Positions 15,837 through 22,570 of a stretch of DNA of 25,115 nt are shown here, piece after piece (position 1 is the stretch's first letter; each line of letters starts with the position of its first letter). The DNA is from a virus. The notes below the pieces were generated by a model. The model worked only from the letters and a program-made list of their open reading frames with translations, was not told the DNA's origin and did no database searches. The position numbers and the translations under genes were made by a program. The DNA is taken from IMG/VR virus record IMGVR_UViG_3300007539_000190, positions 1-25,115 of that record. The stretch is one strand, 5' to 3'.

Positions 15837-18800
15837 ATGGTACAGAGTTATAGAAACGCAAGACAGGGATTCTTAACAGATATGCTGGTGGACACCACAC
15901 CAGTGGGAGCTATTGTGCCCAATTTAAAGAGCACACAAAACTCATTTGATCATCACTATCGCCCTGCAGGTGGATCATTTCCAAAACTTTCTGAAACTAG
16001 TGGAAATTCCTATAATACTGGTGATGATCCAGCATATACACATGAAGGATATTTGTATTGTGATGGAACGGAATATAATATTGCAGACTATCCTGCTCTC
16101 TACGCTGTTATCGGAACTCAATATGGTGGTGCATCCAGTAGTGGAATTGATATAATTAATGGTGGATCTGGATACACATCGGCACCCATTGTCAATATTA
16201 CTGCGCCGCAAGCAACAAATGGTGTTCAGGCAGTTGCATATGCTAGTGTTGACACTACTAACGGTATTGTCACTTCAATTAGTGTAGCAAACAGTGGATC
16301 TGGATATACATCTGCACCTATTGTCACTTTAACAGGTGGTGGTGGAACTGGTGCTCAAGTGGAAGTTAGATGGAATTCTACCACTGGATCTATTCAAGGA
16401 ATCAACACCAATAATGTATTTGAATGGTGGGGAGATCCTAATCTAGGAACATTTAAAGTTCCTGATACAAAAGCAAAGAAAATCGTTGGCAATGGTCCTG
16501 TATTTGGTAACAACTCTCCTAATGCTGGCAACAGTACATTGGGTGTAGGAACTACAGGTGGATTCTGGTATTTTGCTAAAGAATCTCAGGATGATTATTT
16601 CTCTCTGGGTAGAATTGTAACCTCTGGATATGAACAAGTTACTGAGAATACTGGTTGTACTATCATTGGATCTCAGTCAGTAACTGTTACCATGAGAGAG
16701 TCCAGAGTTCCTGGTGCTCCACAACACAACCACACCATGTATCACAGTATTCCTGGTGGTGAAGAATGGATTAAAGAGAGTAGTGGTGATAGATATCTTG
16801 TAGATTATAAACTTGGATCTGGTAGAATTTCTAGATGGTATCCAACAACAGGTCAGGTATTTACACACAAGCATGGACTACTGAGAGTTGCAAATACAGA
16901 TAATACTGTTGCAACCTATGATGTATTTGATTATCTTGGTGGTGCAGGTGGCAATGGTAGTATTAAAGATCCTACTGAACCAGAGAATGATCAATACTAT
17001 CTTGCATCTGGTGCAAATGGTGCTGGATCATATGAGTTCCAAACATATATTCCAAACCCAGAGTTTCTAAGATTCTCCACAAACTCTATTATTGGCGGTA
17101 GAAATATAACAACTGGTGGTACACCAGTTTATGATTATTCTAATGAGTGGGAATTTACCAGTCCTGGTAACTACAGCATCAATTTTACAAATATAACTGG
17201 TAATCCAAAAACCTTACAATATATTGTTGTTGGTGGTGGTGGATCTGGTGCTGCTGGAACTATTCAAGGAAATAGTGGAACTGCTAGTAGATTAACAATT
17301 GGTGATGGAAGTAAGATCGATCTCACTGCAAATGGTGGACAAAGAGGTGGAGCATCTAGTGGACTTCAAGGTGGTATTGGTGGTGCTGGCGGTACTACAG
17401 TTACAAATGGCACAGAGGGTGGGGGTGAAAACACTGGTCTTGCTGGAACTAACGGAGGAAATGGTACATCTGGTAATGGATATCCATATGCAGATTATCC
17501 AAGTAATCCAAGTAGCGGTGGTATTGGCGGACTCATTGGATATCCACCATATGGTCAAGGAACCAATGGTGTAAACGTATTTGTTGGTGGACAGAGTGGA
17601 ACACTAGACACAGAATTAACTAGTGATGGATCTTTTAACCTGACTCAAGTTGCTAACCCAACATCAGTTGCATTTTATGTTCATGGTGCAAAGGGTGGTA
17701 ATGCTAGAGGTGGCAGACAAGGTGCATATGGTAGCAGAGTATATGCTGAGTTAAGATCTGATCAACTCAGTTCATTTACACAACAAAACTGGAATGTCCA
17801 GATTGGATATAATGGTGTAGATGGTACTACTGATAATCCAACTGGTGGTAGTGCATCTCACTCAGGTCGCGGCGGTGCTGGTGGTGAAGGTCACGCTGAT
17901 GCTGATGGCGGCGGTGGTGGTGCATCAACTCTTCTGAGAAGAGGAACACAAACTGTTATCGGTGCTGGTGGCGGCGGTGGAGCTGGTGCTGATGGATATG
18001 ATGGCGGTGCTGGTGCCAATGGTAACGGTCCCCCTGCAGGGTTGCAGTCAACAACATCTGCCCTAGGTGCTGGTGCTGGTGGTACTGGTGGTTACTACGG
18101 TTGCGTCGGTGGTGGCGGCGGAGGCGGTGGCGGCGGATGTGCTGTCAACGGTCTTACCTTCGGTGGTATTGGTAACGGCGGTGGTTCTTCTGGTCCTGGT
18201 GGTGGTCCTGGTGCTGATGGTGGTCACGGTGGTGGTGGCGGTGGACTAACGGGTGTAAGTTCTTACAGAACTGATTACTTCACTAATGGTTCACTGGCTA
18301 CATCAGGAAGAACAACAGGTAAAGTAAGGTTAGTTGTATCATATAATAATGATTACTGGACTCCTGGTGGAGGCGGCGGTGGAGGCGGTGGTTCCTGGAA
18401 TGGAAACACACCATGGGAAGATATGGATAATCCTGCATCTGCAACCGTTGTTGTTGGTAGTGGTGGTTCTGGTGTGTCTGCATCTGGTTCTAGTAGTGGA
18501 TCAACATCTAGTGGTAGTGGTGGATATGTAAAAGTTGCTCTGGGTGTCATCACTGGATATGAAGGTGGTATAACTACAGTATCTGTTGGTGATGTAATTA
18601 CAAAAGGATCTGCAACAGCAGATGACTGGGATATTGATGTTTATAGTAGTGGTTCTGGTCAAGGAACAGCAGGTGACTTTAAACTACCAACTGCAACTCC
18701 AGATGTCTATATTGTTGGCGGTGGTGCTACAACGGCAGCAACAGCAACATGTACACTCTCTGGTTCTAACACAGTAACCAGTGTTACATTAGCAAGTGGT

Positions 18801-19643
18801 GGTGCTGGATACCAAGAAATACCATATGTTTATATCATGAATGGTGCTGCTGGCGGTACTATTGTTAATGCTCAAATTGATACTGCAGCAGGAACTGTAA
18901 GTGATTTGACATTAACAACAAACTCTTCGCAGCAATATACAAGATATCTGAAGTTTGGTGGACAAAGTATTCAAACAGATAAAACTAGATTTGCTGAAAC
19001 AGTTAGTGCAGACTGTACAAATGTCAATTATTTCTCGATTAAATGTTGTAGAGGTAATGGTGTAAATGGTGGTGACACACCAGAAGAAACACTTAGAGTA
19101 TATTATCAGTTGTCTGGTTCTACAACATGGCAGTTGATTGATACTATTGTCAATCCAAATGCAACTAGAACTGATCCTATTATTGGTGATGTTCCTGCAG
19201 TATCTCAGGCATGGGATGGTGCTTCTGGTGATACTAAGTGGTATACATATTCTGTTGCTTTACCTGCAGCTGCAAAACAGACTGGTACAAAGTTTAAGAT
19301 TGAACAACCCAGATCTGTTGCATCTGGAGCAAATGATAATGATTTCAATAGTGACCACTATGGTATTGCTGAAATTATTCTGTGGAAAGAGAAAGTTACT
19401 GAACTGGTATTCGTACCAAGTGCTGGTGCTATTTCAAAACCAGCGATTGACTCTCTAACATATACTGTTCAGGGTGAGACTGGTCCATCGATTACATACA
19501 GTTCTGGTCTCGGTGCAACTGATGCTAGACTCACAATGAAATCAACTACTAAGGTTGAACCAGTGGCATCACTTGATCCTGACTTTGATATTCCATTGGT
19601 TCACCCATACAGATTATGTAAGTATCTGATCAAAGCGTTCTAA
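15837..19643 (+). CDS. Collar-domain, glycine-rich adhesin-like fibre protein (1268 aa)
   Basis: The collar signature (VGAIVPN, EGYLYCDGTEY, DYPALYAVIGTQYGG) occupies about residues 22-98. Its final LGTFKVPD strand appears only at 203-210, so roughly 100 residues containing two GSGYTSAPIV units are inserted inside the domain. HxH motifs are QHNHT at 296-300 and THKHG at 343-347. Residues 437-905 are glycine-rich. They open with the usual entry sequence of a glycine-rich phage domain (EFTSPGNYSINF, then YIVVGGGGSG) and include runs of up to nine Gly, as in the polyglycine-helix gp38 adhesins of T-even-like phages. A third GxGY unit lies near 988-1000. Residues 1036-1185 look like a beta-sandwich domain (YLKFGGQSIQ ... 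YGIAEIILWKEK), possibly carbohydrate-binding. The C-terminus CKYLIKAF resembles the neighbours. Five bases separate it from the previous gene. It is probably a host-recognition adhesin. Confidence 0.8.
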   Translation: MVQSYRNARQGFLTDMLVDTTPVGAIVPNLKSTQNSFDHHYRPAGGSFPKLSETSGNSYNTGDDPAYTHEGYLYCDGTEYNIADYPALYAVIGTQYGGASSSGIDIINGGSGYTSAPIVNITAPQATNGVQAVAYASVDTTNGIVTSISVANSGSGYTSAPIVTLTGGGGTGAQVEVRWNSTTGSIQGINTNNVFEWWGDPNLGTFKVPDTKAKKIVGNGPVFGNNSPNAGNSTLGVGTTGGFWYFAKESQDDYFSLGRIVTSGYEQVTENTGCTIIGSQSVTVTMRESRVPGAPQHNHTMYHSIPGGEEWIKESSGDRYLVDYKLGSGRISRWYPTTGQVFTHKHGLLRVANTDNTVATYDVFDYLGGAGGNGSIKDPTEPENDQYYLASGANGAGSYEFQTYIPNPEFLRFSTNSIIGGRNITTGGTPVYDYSNEWEFTSPGNYSINFTNITGNPKTLQYIVVGGGGSGAAGTIQGNSGTASRLTIGDGSKIDLTANGGQRGGASSGLQGGIGGAGGTTVTNGTEGGGENTGLAGTNGGNGTSGNGYPYADYPSNPSSGGIGGLIGYPPYGQGTNGVNVFVGGQSGTLDTELTSDGSFNLTQVANPTSVAFYVHGAKGGNARGGRQGAYGSRVYAELRSDQLSSFTQQNWNVQIGYNGVDGTTDNPTGGSASHSGRGGAGGEGHADADGGGGGASTLLRRGTQTVIGAGGGGGAGADGYDGGAGANGNGPPAGLQSTTSALGAGAGGTGGYYGCVGGGGGGGGGGCAVNGLTFGGIGNGGGSSGPGGGPGADGGHGGGGGGLTGVSSYRTDYFTNGSLATSGRTTGKVRLVVSYNNDYWTPGGGGGGGGGSWNGNTPWEDMDNPASATVVVGSGGSGVSASGSSSGSTSSGSGGYVKVALGVITGYEGGITTVSVGDVITKGSATADDWDIDVYSSGSGQGTAGDFKLPTATPDVYIVGGGATTAATATCTLSGSNTVTSVTLASGGAGYQEIPYVYIMNGAAGGTIVNAQIDTAAGTVSDLTLTTNSSQQYTRYLKFGGQSIQTDKTRFAETVSADCTNVNYFSIKCCRGNGVNGGDTPEETLRVYYQLSGSTTWQLIDTIVNPNATRTDPIIGDVPAVSQAWDGASGDTKWYTYSVALPAAAKQTGTKFKIEQPRSVASGANDNDFNSDHYGIAEIILWKEKVTELVFVPSAGAISKPAIDSLTYTVQGETGPSITYSSGLGATDARLTMKSTTKVEPVASLDPDFDIPLVHPYRLCKYLIKAF
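16137..16427 (+). repeat. Insertion in the collar domain carrying two GSGYTSAPIV units
   Basis: Residues 101-197 of the 1268 aa protein separate the two halves of the collar signature. They contain GGSGYTSAPIV at 109-119 and SGSGYTSAPIV at 153-163, with a VAYASVDTTNGIVTSISV stretch between. The DNA of the two units is also clearly similar. This Gly-Tyr-Thr-Ser-Ala-Pro unit recurs in many phage and bacterial surface proteins. Confidence 0.7.
17232..18527 (+). repeat. Glycine-rich low-complexity coding stretch
   Basis: About 430 codons dominated by GGT/GGA/GGC, densest at 17870-18250 and 18364-18390, encode repeated GGxGG units and homopolymeric Gly. The local GGN repeats give many long false frames on both strands, and they are candidates for length change by slippage or recombination. 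Confidence 0.8.
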
Positions 19644-19646
19644 ATA
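19639..19646 (+). promoter_or_regulatory. Late-promoter-like box (TCTAAATA)
   Basis: This differs from TATAAATA at one base and lies 24 bp before the next ATG, overlapping the stop codon of the collar/glycine-rich gene. CTAAATA variants seem plausible as late promoters in cyanophages. A GGAG ribosome site follows at 19652-19655. It could give the chaperone-like gene its own late start. Confidence 0.45.
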
Positions 19647-19670
19647 CATCTGGAGACTATATTCAACAAC

Positions 19671-20585
19671 ATGTCAACGTATAATTCATCTGACATACCT
19701 GTGTTGCAAGTCCAACTTGACACTGTTCAGCAGGAAATTACATATAATGGGATGTCAAAGACCATCCCTGACAGTCTCTGGAAGGATGAGATTGCACCAT
19801 TCTTGTATCCTCTATGGGATAGTGACAAGGATAAACTAATTATGTTTAGTTGGTTTACTAATGAAACATATTATGCTAAGCGTAGACGCTTCAAGAAGAA
19901 CTTTAAGACTGGTGAATATGAATGGGTTGACTATGAGATGGAGCAACTTGGTGCTGCTGAAGGTCTCGCACTAAAGAATAAACTAGTAGAATCATATTAT
20001 CTTATTGATTCTATTGAGAACACTGAGTTCCAACTAGAACTCACACGCATGTATCAAAAGCAGAAGGAAGTTTCTCCATTCAGTCTAAGACTTGCAAGAA
20101 ACTTCCTGCTGTCTGAAACTGACTGGGCACTGGCATCTGATTCTCCACTCGGTGCTGAAGATAGAGAACTATACACAGTGTACAGACAGAAACTGAGAGA
20201 ATTAACTGATCAAACTGAGTTTTCTGTAGATCCTGAATCTACTAAATTTCCTATTTCTCCAGATTTTTATAAAAATGTATATTCTGTAGATTATCCTGGT
20301 GAAGGATATTTGACAACTGAAACTCAGTATCTTCCTATTGGAAAACATTATTTGAAACTATTCAGAGAAAAGATTGCAAACTATCTGGTTCTGAAGTCTC
20401 TTACTGAGAGTAATTATTTCAGCAGACTGCTGCTAGAATATGATAAAGTACAGAATGGTTCTCAAGTACAAGATGCACCAACTGAACTTGAACTCACAGA
20501 TGAACAAAAAGCAGAAAGAAGAGAGTGGTTAGAAGACTTTATTAAAAACCTTGAAAATCAAATGGATGATGGAGCAGGAGCATGA
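19671..20585 (+). CDS. Protein with tail-fibre assembly chaperone-like segment (304 aa)
   Basis: Residues 140-182 (RLARNFLLSETDW, then SPLGAEDRELYTVYRQKLREL) match the pattern of phage tail assembly chaperones: RN-x-LL-x-x-TDW, a short loop, then a Y-x-x-YRQ-x-LR helix. Placement directly after the fibre genes fits a fibre-assembly helper. The N-terminal ~130 residues are acidic/aromatic with a basic patch (AKRRRFKKNFK, 69-79) and are unknown to me. The C-terminal ~30 residues are charged and probably helical. A GGAG site lies about 15 bases before the ATG. The stop overlaps the next start in ATGA. The overall length exceeds that of a lone chaperone, so it may be a virion protein with this module. 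The domain call is by pattern only. Confidence 0.6.
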   Translation: MSTYNSSDIPVLQVQLDTVQQEITYNGMSKTIPDSLWKDEIAPFLYPLWDSDKDKLIMFSWFTNETYYAKRRRFKKNFKTGEYEWVDYEMEQLGAAEGLALKNKLVESYYLIDSIENTEFQLELTRMYQKQKEVSPFSLRLARNFLLSETDWALASDSPLGAEDRELYTVYRQKLRELTDQTEFSVDPESTKFPISPDFYKNVYSVDYPGEGYLTTETQYLPIGKHYLKLFREKIANYLVLKSLTESNYFSRLLLEYDKVQNGSQVQDAPTELELTDEQKAERREWLEDFIKNLENQMDDGAGA

Positions 20586-20944
20586 TTGTACAAGGTAACG
20601 AACTACAATTATTTGATTTGATTGCATCATATGCACAGAGATATCAGTGTGTGCTGGTATACTTTGACCTCACAAAATATAATCAACTAGACGAAGCAAA
20701 GAAGAATGTGGTTAATGCATTCTATTCTGAATTTATTGATGATTACATTTTAGACATCATGAAGCAGGGGTTGTTTAATACAATTAGATTTGAAGATGAA
20801 ACAATTGCTTCACTCAATGCTGGATCGTGGTTCCCATCACCAGAGTATTGTCCTGATGAAGATCATTACATTCATGCATATGTTGTAGATGCATATGGTG
20901 ATATTGTTTGGCAGAACACAGCGAGACCATTGACAGACGGTTAG
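20582..20944 (+). CDS. Conserved-looking hypothetical protein (120 aa)
   Basis: I do not recognise this protein. It is acidic and aromatic, with a predicted mixed alpha/beta fold and no membrane segment or known motif. It starts within an ATGA overlap of the chaperone-like gene and has an unusually good ribosome site (GGAGCAGGAGC just before the start), so it is probably translated together with it. It is the last gene before the boundary to the small accessory genes. A sigma70-type -35 box is embedded in its last codons. Confidence 0.75.
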   Translation: MIVQGNELQLFDLIASYAQRYQCVLVYFDLTKYNQLDEAKKNVVNAFYSEFIDDYILDIMKQGLFNTIRFEDETIASLNAGSWFPSPEYCPDEDHYIHAYVVDAYGDIVWQNTARPLTDG

Positions 20945-20959
20945 TACCTGTGCTACTGT
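20930..20959 (+). promoter_or_regulatory. Sigma70-type promoter, consensus -35 with extended -10
   Basis: TTGACA (20930-20935) is a perfect -35 box. After an 18-bp spacer, TACTGT (20954-20959) keeps the key T1, A2 and T6 of the -10 box and is preceded by TGC, an extended -10 element. The ATG of the first small accessory gene lies 23 bp downstream. It marks the likely switch from late virion genes to an early, host-polymerase-read operon. Confidence 0.55.
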
Positions 20960-20981
20960 GGTAGGACATTGCTGAGACAAA

Positions 20982-21161
20982 ATGAACAGTCCTACAAAAA
21001 GTGAATTGATGCATTTGCAACTCCAAGCGATGCTGAGAGAGAATTCATTCCCCGAAGATGAATTGAAGTATCTTGGTGAGGAAGATGGAGAGCATTGGTA
21101 TCTCGTAGCAGGTGAGCATAGGGTGCCAGTGACTCAGATTGAGGAAGTCAATCCAGTTTGA
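20982..21161 (+). CDS. Small hypothetical protein (59 aa)
   Basis: The frame begins ATGAACAGTCC and encodes MNSPTKSELMHLQ and so on, ending EEVNPV. It is acidic, with an N-terminal helix (residues 5-20) and a short beta-like part (HWYLVAGEHRVPV). I recognise no family. It lies 37 bp after the previous gene, just behind the candidate promoter at 20930. Its stop codon sits in the loop of a hairpin that is followed at once by a terminator, so it may be a single-gene transcription unit. Confidence 0.65.
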   Translation: MNSPTKSELMHLQLQAMLRENSFPEDELKYLGEEDGEHWYLVAGEHRVPVTQIEEVNPV

Positions 21162-21167
21162 GAACTG
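21154..21167 (+). promoter_or_regulatory. Hairpin with the stop codon in its loop
   Basis: CAGTT (21154-21158) pairs with AACTG (21163-21167). The loop TGAG contains the TGA stop of the preceding gene. A terminator hairpin follows two bases later. The same arrangement recurs at 23959-23976 and 25092-25105. Confidence 0.55.
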
Positions 21168-21168
21168 T

Positions 21169-21196
21169 CCATCCCACCCCCAGGCGGGATGGTTTT
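21169..21196 (+). terminator. Rho-independent terminator
   Basis: CCATCCC (21169-21175) pairs with GGGATGG (21186-21192), a 7-bp GC-rich stem with a 10-nt C-rich loop, followed by TTTT 21193-21196. Confidence 0.75.
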
Positions 21197-21232
21197 GCCC
21201 TTATACTACTAAGGTAGTCAAGGGAACGACCC

Positions 21233-21388
21233 ATGATCACTGACAACACGGAAACCAAGCAACTTCGCCGCCAGATTCTCAACAGTATCGAATCATACGA
21301 CATTGAGTTGCTGAAGCGTATTGCTTACGAGTGCCGTTGTGAAGAATACGGCATCTATCCTGACCACACCTACACTTCTCTCGCCTGA
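21233..21388 (+). CDS. Small hypothetical protein (51 aa)
   Basis: The frame MITDNTETKQLRR ... HTYTSLA is predicted helical (residues 5-35) with a Cys pair (CRC, near 34-36). The function is unknown. An AAGGGA ribosome site lies 7 bases before the ATG. It follows the terminator at 21169-21196. A weak -10-like TATACT at 21202 inside CCTTA-tactac-TAAGG could start transcription, but no -35 is visible. The stop overlaps the next ATG (TGATG), opening a run of coupled small genes. Confidence 0.65.
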   Translation: MITDNTETKQLRRQILNSIESYDIELLKRIAYECRCEEYGIYPDHTYTSLA

Positions 21389-21552
21389 TGATGACTAAAG
21401 CACAAATCCTCAAGGTTGTGAAGACTACGGCAGTTCCCTACTGCCTCACCCGCGAAGAAAAGTTCCAAGTTTTTATCAATGTGTGTGATAACATGTTGAA
21501 TGAAGGACGCATCACTCTTGCTCAACACGATCGCTGGACCAATGTTTTCTAA
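21388..21552 (+). CDS. Small hypothetical protein (54 aa)
   Basis: The frame MMTKAQILKVVK ... HDRWTNVF is mostly helical and has no recognised motif. The ATG at 21388 overlaps the previous stop. A second ATG three bases later is an equally good start. Its 3' end overlaps the next gene by 11 bp, consistent with translational coupling. Confidence 0.65.
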   Translation: MMTKAQILKVVKTTAVPYCLTREEKFQVFINVCDNMLNEGRITLAQHDRWTNVF

Positions 21553-21688
21553 AGAAGATCTTGAGTTTGTTGATTTTCTTTTCGGCAAACTCCTCACTCA
21601 CACCGACACTGATATGATTGACCTACAGGATGATGATTCCTGTGATGACCACATTCGATTCGAACAACTGTCTCTGCTAGAAGTATGA
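21542..21688 (+). CDS. Small acidic hypothetical protein (48 aa)
   Basis: MFSKEDLEFVDFLFGKLL ... FEQLSLLEV is strongly acidic, with a central DLQDDDSCDDH stretch. The function is unknown. I chose ATG 21542 because it limits the overlap with the previous gene to 11 bp. An in-frame ATG at 21500 would add 14 residues with a 53-bp overlap and is less likely. Acidic miniproteins of this kind are common in phage early regions, but nothing here assigns a target. Confidence 0.6.
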   Translation: MFSKEDLEFVDFLFGKLLTHTDTDMIDLQDDDSCDDHIRFEQLSLLEV

Positions 21689-21966
21689 CACAAGGCACGC
21701 TCCCTCCTCGACACACACTCACAGTTCGTGAGTATGCTGCTCTGGAACCATTTTACAAAGCACAACGCCCTCACGATGATGTGATGACATGGAGGCAACT
21801 TCGTGCTGCTGGTGCCAAACCTAAACCCAAAGAAGATCCTGCACTCAAATTCGTTTGCGTAGCATTCAATACAGCATACGGTGCAGAACTAGACTATTCT
21901 AAAGTAGAAAACAAACCCAAGAAAGAAGAACCCACTCCCGCTGACTCACATGCCACTGACTGCTGA
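21685..21966 (+). CDS. Hypothetical protein (93 aa)
   Basis: It begins in an ATGA overlap with the preceding stop. The N-terminal part (MTQGTLPPRHTLTVREYAALEPFYKAQRP) is moderately basic. The C-terminal ~25 residues are a Lys/Pro/Glu-rich, probably disordered tail (KPKKEEPTPADSH). No family is recognised. Its last 17 bases overlap the start of the endonuclease-like gene, so the two are probably co-translated. A role as an accessory subunit or inhibitor of that gene is possible, but the sequence does not show it. Confidence 0.65.
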   Translation: MTQGTLPPRHTLTVREYAALEPFYKAQRPHDDVMTWRQLRAAGAKPKPKEDPALKFVCVAFNTAYGAELDYSKVENKPKKEEPTPADSHATDC

Positions 21967-22570
21967 ACAAGGTTACAAAATCCGCGAAGAATACTCTGAC
22001 ATCAAAGAGAAAGCAGTCTGTGATGCTCATGGACTGACTCAAGTTGGTGGATCACGCACTAAGATTGATGGTCAGAGTGGTGATGTTCGCAAGAGCATCA
22101 AGAATGCTAGCGGCACTTCTACCCAGGTGCATCTAACCACACAAAAACATTTTATGGAAACCCTAGGCATTACTGGGTTGTCCGCTGCATTTATTCGTCA
22201 TTTCTGTGGCAACGCGGAGTATGATTACAATGGTAAGGATCGTCGCACCATCAAAGAGATTGATCCTGCTCAGGTAGAGGCATTCAAGCAATTCCTTGAT
22301 GCCAACAAAGAGAAGATTGTTGATCTGATCATTCGTAATGGTGATGACATTACTCATGTAGTATACAACCACATGCCAACTCAAGAGTATGAGTTGACCT
22401 ATCAGGAGATCCTTGATAAGATTAAGGATGCAGAGTGGAAATTCTTGAGTGGGGGTGTACACCTCAAACTTGGTAGTAAGACTCTGTTTCACTTCCAGCG
22501 TGAGGGTAAAAAATCCAAATCCAACCGCTATAATGTTCTCTGGCACATTCATCTCAACCTGTTTGTATGA
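21950..22570 (+). CDS. Candidate type II restriction endonuclease-like protein (206 aa)
   Basis: The segment TKIDG (37-41) followed by RKSIKNASG (47-55) and STQVHLTTQKHF (57-68) resembles the nuclease core of many type II restriction enzymes. In those enzymes an acidic residue on one strand is followed by [E/S]-x-K on the next, then a Ser/Gly-rich loop with STQVHL. Here D40 and S49-I-K51 would be the catalytic set, with Ser where Glu is usual. The C-terminus LFHFQREGKKSKSNRYNVLWHIHLNLF also resembles restriction-enzyme ends with QRxGxGK and WHIH-like motifs. Its stop overlaps the start of a DNA methyltransferase (ATGA), the classic arrangement of a restriction-modification pair. Length suits a small type II enzyme. 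The function is inferred from pattern and context. It could instead be an unrelated DNA-binding partner or an inactive relic. Confidence 0.55.
   Translation: MPLTAEQGYKIREEYSDIKEKAVCDAHGLTQVGGSRTKIDGQSGDVRKSIKNASGTSTQVHLTTQKHFMETLGITGLSAAFIRHFCGNAEYDYNGKDRRTIKEIDPAQVEAFKQFLDANKEKIVDLIIRNGDDITHVVYNHMPTQEYELTYQEILDKIKDAEWKFLSGGVHLKLGSKTLFHFQREGKKSKSNRYNVLWHIHLNLFV

Noticed and set aside
17292-18553. Long frames on both strands over the glycine-rich region, including one that would encode poly-Pro
   Set aside because: These are products of GGN repeats: the other frames read Val/Leu and the opposite strand reads Pro/His. No independent gene signal is present.
21500-21541. Upstream ATG start for the 48 aa gene
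   Set aside because: It would create a 53-bp overlap with the previous gene. ATG 21542 gives the short overlap usual in this operon.
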